Origin: GWF sp031972135
GTDB lineage: Bacteria; Patescibacteriota; Microgenomatia; UBA1400; UBA12108
Assembly (NCBI GenBank): GCA_031972135.1
Contig: DALYFH010000029.1
Location: forward strand, 1-11,710
Direction of reading: 5' to 3'
DNA: 11,710 nucleotides
Part shown: one piece after another, positions 1 through 7,027 of the stretch
Numbering within the stretch: position 1 is the stretch's first letter
Layout of the letters: every line of letters starts with the position of its first letter
The notes under the pieces: generated by a model
Told to the model about the DNA's origin: nothing
Databases searched by the model: none
Seen by the model: the letters and a program-made list of their open reading frames with translations, nothing else
Program-made: the position numbers and the translations under genes

Positions 1-33
1 GTGATCGGGATTGTTTTGGATATTTATCTTCAT
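1..33 (-). CDS. Start of an unidentified gene, cut by the left edge
   Basis: After the stop of the RBBP9-like gene, the minus strand carries an ATG at 33-31 followed by 11 open codons (MKINIQNNPDH) to the window edge. A GATAAT hexamer (44-39 on the minus strand) lies 5 nt before this ATG, the same arrangement seen before several other gene starts here, so the gene could have its own promoter or simply continue the operon. Too little is visible to say what it encodes, and a chance open stretch cannot be excluded. Confidence 0.35.
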   Translation of the reverse strand, partial: MKINIQNNPDH

Positions 34-43
34 GACAAATTAT

Positions 44-601
44 CTAATGAGATTTAATAATCTCAATAACCTCAGGAAAATGATTGTTGACTGGATTTTG
101 TTCAATCATAAAGTGACCACGATTAGGGAGGACCAAGAGCTCACTACCTATTTTTGATTGAATAAACTTAGGCTCAGTAGTATCAAAGTATGGGTCATCC
201 TCACCATGGATCTGTACTACCCAACCAACATTAGCTTTGATTTTTTCCCACTGCCAAGGGGCATCGTACCACCCAGCTTCTTTTTCATCTTCAAAGCCTA
301 GATCCGTATAGTTACAGCCTATTAGAATGGCACCAGCTAGTTTGTGAGTTTCGAGATACCGGAGCGTGGCAACTGCCCCACTACTATGTCCGATTATTGC
401 GGTGTTTTCATCTTTAACTAATTCTTGCTCTATAAATGGCAGCCAAATATTCATGTGTGCTGCGACGGGGTCTGGCATATCAGTCATGGTGACAGAATAA
501 CCCATCTTGACTAGCTCATCCCTGAGCCACGGATACCAGTTGTCAGTTTCTACATGGCTACCACCATTACCAGGGATAATTACTATGTTTGGTTTGCTCA
601 T
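44..601 (-). CDS. RBBP9/YdeN-family alpha/beta serine hydrolase
   Basis: This 185-residue protein matches the size and layout of the RBBP9/YdeN family, small cytoplasmic alpha/beta hydrolases whose natural substrates are mostly unknown. It opens with a buried strand and oxyanion-region glycines (IVIIPGNGG, residues 6-14). The nucleophile elbow GHSSG places Ser73 as the nucleophile, the acidic residue lies in HGEDDP (Asp135 or Asp136), and His163 in NRGHF completes the triad. It has no signal peptide or membrane segment. The gene is the last complete member of the minus-strand operon, 18 bp after the dUTPase-like gene, with no Shine-Dalgarno site before the ATG. Family membership is fairly sure; the substrate cannot be inferred. 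Confidence 0.87.
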   Translation of the reverse strand: MSKPNIVIIPGNGGSHVETDNWYPWLRDELVKMGYSVTMTDMPDPVAAHMNIWLPFIEQELVKDENTAIIGHSSGAVATLRYLETHKLAGAILIGCNYTDLGFEDEKEAGWYDAPWQWEKIKANVGWVVQIHGEDDPYFDTTEPKFIQSKIGSELLVLPNRGHFMIEQNPVNNHFPEVIEIIKSH

Positions 602-619
602 ATTACTTAACTAATCGAT

Positions 620-1054
620 TTAAGAGATATCAGTAGAATAATCATACTTTTTTCTAGACGATCTTCCTAGATTGTCTACCTCAACAAATTTTGCTGAAAT
701 GTACTTAATAATGATTCCTTGTGCAATTTTTTCTCCTTTTTTTACTCTTACTGGCTTATCGGTAACGTTTTGAAAAATTAACTGGATTTCGTCAGTGTCA
801 CCGCAGAAATATGGGTCAACAACCCCTACTGAATTCGGCATTGTCAAACCTTTTCTTTTTGGAGTACTACTCCTAGGTACCACTAGTAACATGTACCCTT
901 TCGGTATCTTCATGGCGGTGTTTGATGGTATTGCAACGATCTGTTTTGGTAGGATTGTCATACCAATGCCGCAGTAAAAATCAAACCCTGCTGCATCTTT
1001 CTCATACCGTGGTAGAGGCACTGTCGAATCTATGCGCTTAACTTTGATTTCCAT
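620..1054 (-). CDS. dUTPase-like nucleotidohydrolase with divergent motif 5
   Basis: This 144-residue protein has the usual length and motif order of trimeric dUTPases, which convert dUTP to dUMP and diphosphate and keep uracil out of DNA. Motif 1 is DAAGFD (20-25), motif 2 PRSST (60-64), motif 3 NSVGVVDPYFCGD (74-86) with Asp80 at the catalytic position, and motif 4 KKGEKIAQG (105-113). The end should hold the glycine-rich phosphate-binding motif 5 (family form near RGGFGSTG). Instead it reads SSRKKYDYSTD (132-142), keeping the arginine and the S-T but losing the glycines. The second aspartate of motif 3 is replaced by Tyr82. It may be a dUTPase with altered kinetics or a relative with another nucleotide substrate; the fold is secure, the exact activity less so. 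It lies 20 bp after the preceding operon gene, with no Shine-Dalgarno site. Confidence 0.8.
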   Translation of the reverse strand: MEIKVKRIDSTVPLPRYEKDAAGFDFYCGIGMTILPKQIVAIPSNTAMKIPKGYMLLVVPRSSTPKRKGLTMPNSVGVVDPYFCGDTDEIQLIFQNVTDKPVRVKKGEKIAQGIIIKYISAKFVEVDNLGRSSRKKYDYSTDIS

Positions 1055-1074
1055 AATCGTAGTGATTCTATCAT

Positions 1075-1452
1075 TTATCTAATGGGAAAGACGACAGAAT
1101 AGAGACTGCTCCCCTTTTTGTTAATCTGGATCTGTATGTCCTGAACACCTAGATATTCAGCTAGGACCTGCCTCATACGACTAGGTGCAAAGTGACCACG
1201 ACTACGGAAGGTCGCGATCATCACTGTGCCTCTGAGCTCCTGGTCTATAATCTCGCCCACTATCCCGCCCTCACACAATATGTTGGTGAGGAGGTAGTTG
1301 TTGTACCAGGTAGCATAAGCGTCGGCTAGATTTAATAGAGTGCGCGAGCGTAATAAGCGAGCCACATACTGCAGGGCGTCGTTGGTATGAAATAGTATAT
1401 AAGCGACTCCTGTCGCTACGAGACTCACTATAGTACTAGTTATATATTTCAT
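1075..1452 (-). CDS. Small protein with N-terminal membrane anchor, unknown
   Basis: This 125-residue protein is not recognised. A hydrophobic stretch at about residues 4-21 (from ITSTIV to YILF) could be a membrane anchor or uncleaved signal, followed by a basic helix and a soluble C-terminal domain of about 65 residues ending in LYSVVFPIR. Its ATG overlaps the TGA of the TfoX-domain gene by 4 nt (ATGA), so translation is probably coupled. The C-terminal region resembles the end of the three-helix membrane protein encoded at 2861-3655 (shared -YS-x-x-x-FP ending and similar strand/helix order), a weak by-eye similarity. No catalytic motif is visible. Confidence 0.65.
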   Translation of the reverse strand: MKYITSTIVSLVATGVAYILFHTNDALQYVARLLRSRTLLNLADAYATWYNNYLLTNILCEGGIVGEIIDQELRGTVMIATFRSRGHFAPSRMRQVLAEYLGVQDIQIQINKKGSSLYSVVFPIR

Positions 1453-1766
1453 TTTTTGATTGGTAGATTATCGTAAGTCGTTGTGATGAGGTTGCAGAGC
1501 TTATCTCTATCATTAATGATTTCTTCTACTACTTTGATGTGCGGCTTGGCGCCTGGATATGGGATCCCCTCTACATAATCAGTATCTAGTAAGGACTTAC
1601 CTTGGGTAGTTATTTTGACAAAGAGAGTGTCATCACAGACGAGAGCTACTACACGATCTAGGTAGTAGAGAGCGTACTCGCCAAACATTTTGCGTGACCT
1701 AATGTGAGGAGAGAGACTAGCTAGCTGATCAACGATGTATGTAATCGTGGCTGGATTGCTAGACAT
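1449..1766 (-). CDS. TfoX/Sxy N-terminal-domain protein
   Basis: This 105-residue protein consists only of the TfoX N-terminal domain. The diagnostic stretch is RKMFGEYALYY (25-35), followed by VALVCDDTLFVKIT and the PYPGAKPHIKV region. In Vibrio and Haemophilus the two-domain TfoX/Sxy protein switches on competence genes, but single-domain versions are widespread and their role is unknown, so a competence role should not be assumed. The gene lies 3 bp after the alkD-type gene and overlaps the next gene by 4 nt, placing it firmly in the operon. It is the only gene here with a clear Shine-Dalgarno site, located inside the end of the alkD-type gene. Confidence 0.87.
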   Translation of the reverse strand: MSSNPATITYIVDQLASLSPHIRSRKMFGEYALYYLDRVVALVCDDTLFVKITTQGKSLLDTDYVEGIPYPGAKPHIKVVEEIINDRDKLCNLITTTYDNLPIKK

Positions 1767-1769
1767 AGT

Positions 1770-2486
1770 CTATGACTCCTTTTTTAAATAGTATTGTCTC
1801 TCTGTCTCTGGCAGCTTTTCTATAGCATAGCGCAGCATCGTCCGGGGCATAAGGGTTGCGTAGTCGTCTAGATAGCTAATCAATACTGCTTTATCTTTTT
1901 TACCCATTTCGCGAAGCATCCATCCGACAGCTTTGTGTATTAGATCATGCGGATCATTTAGCAAAATCTTACTTAGCCTTAGAGTATCTGCATATTCCCC
2001 TGCTCTAATAAAAGCAAAGGTTGCCATGATACTGATCCGACGCTCCCATAGGTTGCCTGAACTAGCTAGCTGATATAGGATGTCCCTAGGATGCGTCAGT
2101 AGGTAGTCACCCATGAGCCGCGGGGTACTTAAATCTACTAGATCCCAGTTGTTGATAAACTGGCGATGATCTAGGTAGAAGTCGTAGAGCTTCTTTTTTT
2201 CTGTATCTAATTTTGTCTTCTCATATTTTTTGACGAGCACTAAGAGAGCGAGCAAGCGTGTTTCGTGATACTTGCTAACTAGAAGTTGGGAGACGTCATC
2301 TATCTCTAGTTGATAGTAATATTTGGTAACTAACTTACGTATTGTAGGGACCATAATCCCCAGGAATTGATCACCCTCGCCATACTGACCAGGACCTGAT
2401 TTAAAAAAGTGGGCAAAAACCTTTGCCTTGTCTGGATTGCGGAGATCTTTTAGCTCGTTGAGTAGGTTGGTGATTGACACAAACAT
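1770..2486 (-). CDS. AlkD-family DNA alkylation repair glycosylase
   Basis: The protein is an all-helical HEAT-like DNA glycosylase of the AlkD family, which releases 3- and 7-alkylated purines from DNA. I place the start at the ATG at 2486 (238 residues, MFVSITNLL), since the longer 256-residue reading begins with residues unlike the family and would overlap the divergent MazG gene. Numbered from this start, NNWDLVD holds Trp114 and Asp118, matching the DNA-binding Trp and catalytic Asp known from Bacillus cereus AlkD (W109/D113). WERRISIM (147-154) supplies the conserved Arg and VGWMLREMG (187-195) the second conserved Trp at 189. It heads the minus-strand operon and shares a short two-way promoter region with MazG. 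The key residues are present, so it should be active. Confidence 0.9.
   Translation of the reverse strand: MFVSITNLLNELKDLRNPDKAKVFAHFFKSGPGQYGEGDQFLGIMVPTIRKLVTKYYYQLEIDDVSQLLVSKYHETRLLALLVLVKKYEKTKLDTEKKKLYDFYLDHRQFINNWDLVDLSTPRLMGDYLLTHPRDILYQLASSGNLWERRISIMATFAFIRAGEYADTLRLSKILLNDPHDLIHKAVGWMLREMGKKDKAVLISYLDDYATLMPRTMLRYAIEKLPETERQYYLKKES
1776..1781 (-). promoter_or_regulatory. Shine-Dalgarno site of the TfoX-domain gene
   Basis: The minus strand reads AAGGAG, then 9 nt, then the ATG at 1766. It is embedded in the last codons of the upstream alkD-type gene (encoding K-E-S). It stands out because most other starts in the window lack such a site. Confidence 0.7.
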
Positions 2487-2502
2487 ATTGTATCGCAAGT
2501 CG

Positions 2503-2510
2503 AGTATAAT
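2503..2510. promoter_or_regulatory. Two-way -10 element between alkD-type gene and mazG-like gene
   Basis: The eight bases AGTATAAT give TATAAT on the plus strand (2505-2510), six bases before the MazG ATG, and TATACT on the minus strand (2508-2503), 16 bases before the chosen AlkD ATG. One AT-rich block could therefore serve as -10 element for both genes. No well-placed -35 is visible on either side; the TTGACA at 2474-2479 lies 25 bp from the plus-strand -10, too far for standard spacing. Confidence 0.55.
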
Positions 2511-2516
2511 GAGCAT

Positions 2517-2855
2517 ATGGCTAAGAAAAGAGTTCACCACAAATCACCTTTTGCAGATTACTTTAACGCGCTATCGAGGATAGATAAGGGACGCAGATAC
2601 TCAGAAGAGTATGGGTCGATCCTAATCCTCTCACTAGTTGAAGAAGTGGGAGAGATCGCTCGCGCCTACCTAGCCGAGCATGGTCGCAAACCACGCAACC
2701 TCGCAGCACAGAGAGACGAGAATTATGAGCAGGAGCTAGGTGACCTCGTAGTTACGATCCTTAGATTTGCGAGAATTAAAGATATTAATCTCGATGACTA
2801 TGTAAGGCGAACACTCGAAAAGATAGAGGCGCGTAAGAATAAACCAAAAGAATAA
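2517..2855 (+). CDS. MazG-like nucleoside triphosphate pyrophosphohydrolase
   Basis: This 112-residue protein is a single-domain MazG-type all-alpha NTP pyrophosphohydrolase, a family that cleaves (d)NTPs to monophosphate and diphosphate and removes damaged or unwanted nucleotides. The metal-binding signature is visible: EEVGE (Glu42, Glu43, Glu46) on one helix and ExxD (Glu73, Asp76 in QELGDLV) on the next. The linker between them, with HGRKPRN, is of normal length. The C-terminal tail is basic (KIEARKNKPKE). It is the only complete plus-strand gene in the window. It faces the alkD-type gene across 30 bp and ends 5 bp before the stop of the convergent membrane-protein gene. A TATAAT six bases before the ATG and no Shine-Dalgarno site suggest a leaderless mRNA. 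The preferred nucleotide is unknown. Confidence 0.85.
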   Translation: MAKKRVHHKSPFADYFNALSRIDKGRRYSEEYGSILILSLVEEVGEIARAYLAEHGRKPRNLAAQRDENYEQELGDLVVTILRFARIKDINLDDYVRRTLEKIEARKNKPKE

Positions 2856-2860
2856 TTTTT

Positions 2861-3655
2861 TTAGACTGGAAAAATAATAGTACTGTAGTTACGCCGGAGT
2901 GGTTTGATGTGGGCTTTGTCACCAAGACCCTCCTCGTATATATTTAAGGATTGCTTCACCAGGAATGCTACCTCTTTTTTATTGAGACCTATGTGGTAGA
3001 CCTCGGCAGTTGCGATCGAACCCACTATATCAATACCCACTAGTTTAAGGCTAATCTGCTTGGCCTTTTTACGAAAGCTCACGTTTAGGTAGCGCGAGAC
3101 AGTCTGTAGATTCATCCAGCGACCAAACCTGATCCGCATATCGTCGAGAACTTCTAGCTGTAAGATGTCGACGAGCAAACCCAGGACGCGGAAGATAGAT
3201 CGATATACCTCCCCTCGATAGGAGTAGTAGCGATTAATGTATTTAATCTTGAGATGATAGAGGTAGAGCGGGCGAAATTGTTCCATTGGGAGACTGCGGC
3301 CAGGCCGAATATTCTTGTCATAAATGTCCTGCCAGAAACGCTTATAGGCAACCTGGAGAGCGTAGCTAGCTGATTCCCAAAAGATGGTGATTGCAGGGAT
3401 TAGGACTATTAAGTAATAACCCGCTATTAACATGACCTGTTCCTCGTTGATCTCTATGAGCTCTGGATATGTGGATGCGTACCAAAAGGCAAAGACTGTA
3501 TAGAGCGCGAGTTCGGAGAGTACGACAAATATCCGTTTGAGCATACTATATCTATGCCATTGGTACAGTAAGATTTCCAAAAAAATGATAGCAAAATAAG
3601 TAATGATGATTAGTATCGACTCCGAGCTCATTGGAGCATCCCAGTTAAACTGCAT
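2861..3655 (-). CDS. Three-helix membrane protein with soluble C-terminal part, unknown
   Basis: This 264-residue protein is not recognised. Three hydrophobic segments lie at about 12-31, 41-60 and 73-95, followed by a roughly 165-residue, strongly basic and tyrosine-rich soluble region (YLYHLKIKYINRYYSYRGEVYR, residues 131-152). The positive-inside rule favours this tail being cytoplasmic. The last 60 residues, from IVGSIATAEV to YSTIIFPV, echo the end of the 125-residue protein of the neighbouring operon, so the two may share a domain. The gene stands alone on the minus strand, convergent with the MazG gene and preceded by its own promoter. The ATG at 3655 is supported by that promoter position. 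No enzyme motif is visible. Confidence 0.75.
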   Translation of the reverse strand: MQFNWDAPMSSESILIIITYFAIIFLEILLYQWHRYSMLKRIFVVLSELALYTVFAFWYASTYPELIEINEEQVMLIAGYYLIVLIPAITIFWESASYALQVAYKRFWQDIYDKNIRPGRSLPMEQFRPLYLYHLKIKYINRYYSYRGEVYRSIFRVLGLLVDILQLEVLDDMRIRFGRWMNLQTVSRYLNVSFRKKAKQISLKLVGIDIVGSIATAEVYHIGLNKKEVAFLVKQSLNIYEEGLGDKAHIKPLRRNYSTIIFPV

Positions 3656-3661
3656 GTGTAC

Positions 3662-3689
3662 ATTATCTCACCTTGTACTTTTGTGTAAG
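3662..3689 (-). promoter_or_regulatory. Promoter of the three-helix membrane protein gene
   Basis: On the minus strand CTTACA (3689-3684), a 16 bp spacer and GATAAT (3667-3662) form a recognisable sigma70-type promoter. The -10 ends 6 nt before the ATG, so transcription should begin at or next to the start codon. The rest of the 143 bp intergenic space (3656-3798) shows only a weak hairpin. Confidence 0.5.
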
Positions 3690-3798
3690 CTTACATTCTG
3701 TGGATTACTACTAATTGTGATCTCTTAGTGATTTGAAAATCAGTCACGATTTCCTAAAACAATACTGCTTGATGGCATTACTCTAGTTAAGTTGTCTT

Positions 3799-6700
3799 TT
3801 ATTTTATGTCTTCACAGAGAATATCTTTTAGCGTCCAGAAAGATCTTCCACCCTTTGTTATTAATTGGTCGATGAGAAGTTTTACTCGCTCTTGTTGCCC
3901 TTCCTTGTATGCTATCTCTAGCGCTTGTTTCCACTCTTTCTCGACATATCGCTCGGTAGGATGTCGCGAGGAGTCATTGATTAAGTTCTCAAAGAATAAG
4001 CGAGCGATATCTACTACTTCTTTAGGAGATACTTGAGCTAGCTTTACCACCATCTGTGTAAGTCCGTAGTCCCAATTAAATCTTCCCTTGGTTAAACCAA
4101 TTGTTTCCTTGATTTGTGGTGCTAGCCAGTTAGGCTCTAAGACGTCATTTTCGGGTCCGACCCAGTAGCCAAATGACTTTAATACCTCTGATTTGTGAAC
4201 GGAGTCGTACTTATTGCTTAATAGGTATGACCATAGCTTTTTAAGATTGTCTACCTGGTTTTGATTTTCTTTTAGGTTGGTTAGATATCTTTTATCTTGA
4301 TTGCTGGTTAGATTGCGACCTATCAAAGTAATAAACTCAGATTGTTCTGTAGAAGTGCCATTTTCCCAAAACTTTTTAAGTAAGGTGTGTTCCGAGTTAA
4401 ACTCTGGGTAGTACATAAAGGCTAATGCTAAGTGACCTGCCAAGCCCTTCTGTGGGTCAAGGAAGAACTTTTGGCTGGGATATGCTCGACTCTTGCCGAT
4501 AGCCTCGGAATACATCATTTGAATATCTGGTTCGTTAAAGATTTCGTGATACAAATTGTTAGAGAGATATCCTTCCCATGCTGCTAAGGAGAGTGACTTG
4601 TTCTTTGGTTGGCGAAAGATCGTTTGAATGATTTTTTGAGTCCAGACTTTATCCCTGTAATAAAATGGCGGTAGTTGATGCCCGAATAAAAAGTAGATAG
4701 CCCGAGTATCTTCACTTTCGATAATTTTTTCGTAGAGATCTTTAACATCGTTCCTAAGTTCTTTGCCATCACGATAGACAAAACCAAGCAATGCTCTGTG
4801 AGCCTTGCCTCTGACAGAGTTGATTGCCATAGCATAGGGATCGGTGATTTCCTTCTCTTTATCACCGTAACTAGACGTTATTGAGGTAGCCGTCTTTATG
4901 TTTTCGTCTGCTGGAGTAGGATCTTGATACGCGAATAGAATATCGAGTTGAGAGAGTATGTCGCTCCGATAAGTGTCAAAATCAATTGGCTTAGTATCTC
5001 CCTCTACCGCCAGGAGTTCTGTGAGTAGTTCACAAATAGATGAAAAGACCCAGTCCCAGTTTGCTAGCCAGGACCCTCTCTCTTTGCGTGGATCTATCCT
5101 CTTTGATGCGAGGATTGTAGATATGAGTAAGATCGGCTGACCCCATGCCAACTGGCTAGCCTTGGCTCGATTATTTTTGACGTATTCTCTGATTGCAGAT
5201 AGATATCGATGGGTATAGTGGAGGTGAATGCTATGGTCAAAGAATGAGCTAGCTAGATCAAGGTAGGCTTGTGGACGATTAGGGAAGTCATTCTGTATTA
5301 AGTCACCTATTGCGTCTGGTGCTAGAGGGTTAAAAGGATCGCCTCCCTTGTTATTCTCGGCGAGTACAACAGGAGGCCAGGTAGTCTTGAGGTTGGAGAT
5401 AATGGTCGTGATACCGAGCTTGTTAAACTCTGCTTGAGTCATAGGTGAGCGATGAATCACATCACCACTCATAATAGGCCCAACTAATGGTTCTTCGAGT
5501 GTACTTTCAATTTTGGTATAGCCATTTGCTTTGGCTTGTTTATATTCTTCTGTAAATAGCTTGGGGTATCGCTGCTTAATGATGTAAAGCTTGAGTCGCC
5601 ACATAGCCTGGCTATTTGGGAGTGGAGCAAAGTATTTGTCGTAGAGATCTCTGATATTGTCAGGTCTGGGTTGTTTGCAACAAGCGAATCAAATAGGTGC
5701 AGGAGACTCGCTGTAAGGTCATACAAGTTGTCATCTCGACGTCCACCTCCTTGCTCACCAGGTTTGATGTCACTAGGAATATAGCTAGCAAGCATAAAGT
5801 GATCATTTTTCTCAAATGGATTGTCGGGTTTGTCATTTTTTTCGCTTTGATTGTCCCAGAGATCTACAACAGAACACAGAGTGGTGGAGATGAGATAAAG
5901 CGCGGACTCTTGATGTTTGATAGGCAGGCAATGGAGAGCAGTGAAGACGCCAGTTTCGCCAAGATTGTCAAAGTAGAAGGTGTCGTTGTAGATNNNNNNN
6001 NNNCTTTTACACTAAGGACCACTCTAACTAGATCGAGAATGGCTTGATAATTTTGAGCTTGCAAGAGAGTCTTGAACATATCCTCGTACTCAAATCCCCA
6101 GTGATTAAAGCGATTGAGGAGCTTAACCCAGCTCTCCCTCTTTAATTTGGCAATTAGACTGACTAGTTGATCGGCAGGAAGACTACTCATAATCCTGACG
6201 AATCTAGATACTACATCAGGATTAAAATTACTTTTGCTAATCTTGGTATTGAGAATGACCGAAACCACGCTGTCTGGCTGATCCTTAGAAGCTCGATCAA
6301 GATACTGCAATTCTGCCGATATGTCAACAACATTGCTATGCGGATTAAGACATTTAAAGTACTCTTCGTGGGATAGCCAATCGATGTGCTTACTGTTTAC
6401 TTTGTTAAAGAAGTAAGATCGACTATCTTGGTTATAATTTACAAATGTAGAGATGTGCCTTTTTGTTTTGCCTAGTTCATCGTTTTTTAACTCTGGAATG
6501 TTTTTAGCTGTTACTAAATCAATACATTTGTGGATGTATATTTGTTGGTAGTTTAATACGGTTTCAAATACATATAGAAAGTCACGAATTTTTGCCTCAA
6601 CGTTCTCCCTTTTGAGAGTGTTATATTCGTCTGAATTTACAATCTTTGCTTGAACGCAATGGTGAGCCAAATCTGTAAACCACTGATAATAATTGCTTAG

Positions 6701-7027
6701 CTTTGCATAGTCTATAGCAACATCTTGATTATGTTTAAGTAAATCATTAAATACGGTCAATATTGTGGCGGCTTCTTTACTAACTAATGGATACATAATC
6801 TCCCTGATAGAGTGACCTGCCTGACTTTTCCATTCTGGGTTTGTACTACATTCAATTCTCAGTGCATAAAAAGCACCAGTGATTGCGATATATGGATCAA
6901 CGTTAATACCGGAAAAGTAATTTTGGTATTTTTCCTTTATATATGAAATGCGTCCATTGATGTCGGGACCGAGATCTATTGGACCTAGGACTCTAATGAT
7001 ATCGTCATCTATATTAGTTTTTCCCAT
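3799..7027 (-). CDS. Giant helical protein paired with the type IIG enzyme; broken by N gap and frameshift
   Basis: One long gene is split into three open segments. The first (7027-6004, 341 residues from MGKTNIDDD) ends at the N gap. The second (5993 to about 5660, beginning IYNDTFYFDNLGETG) is in another frame. The third (about 5664-3799) is one base out of register and ends in DILCEDIK. Joining them gives a protein of at least about 1,070 residues. The sequence is helical and repeat-like, with no transmembrane segment, signal peptide, Walker box or clear nuclease motif. Landmarks are RSYFFNKVNSKHIDWL (203-218) and, in the third segment, DPYAMAINSVRGKAHRAL. From memory, long helical proteins of this kind occur in defence islands, but I cannot name a family. 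The ATG overlaps the stop of the type IIG gene by 14 bases, so the two are probably translationally coupled. Whether the frameshift is real or a sequencing error is unresolved. Confidence 0.75.
5994..6003. other. Assembly gap (10 Ns)
   Basis: Ten consecutive Ns interrupt the giant helical gene. The frames on either side do not agree across a 10-base gap, so 10 is probably a placeholder and the missing length is unknown. The residues read in the upstream frame after the Ns (from STTTPS on) are not real protein. Confidence 0.98.

Noticed and set aside
2474..2479. Perfect TTGACA as -35 for the MazG promoter
   Set aside because: It is 25 bp from TATAAT, too far for a sigma70 promoter, and lies in the first codons of the AlkD-type gene, so it is probably coincidence.
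2487..2540. 18-residue N-terminal extension of the AlkD-type protein starting at 2540
   Set aside because: It would overlap the MazG start and its -10 element, and its residues do not resemble the family; the ATG at 2486 gives a normal-length protein.
3728..3747. Possible terminator hairpin (TGATT/AATCA stem) between the membrane protein and giant genes
   Set aside because: The stem is short and AT-rich and no T-run follows on either strand.
4706..4735. Possible HEPN RNase motif (R...H) in the giant protein, at RAIYFLFGH
   Set aside because: The spacing is seven residues between R and H instead of the usual four, and no second supporting feature is visible.
5697..6047. Plus-strand open frame of 116 codons crossing the N gap
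   Set aside because: It is antisense to the giant gene, contains the Ns and has no promoter or family features.
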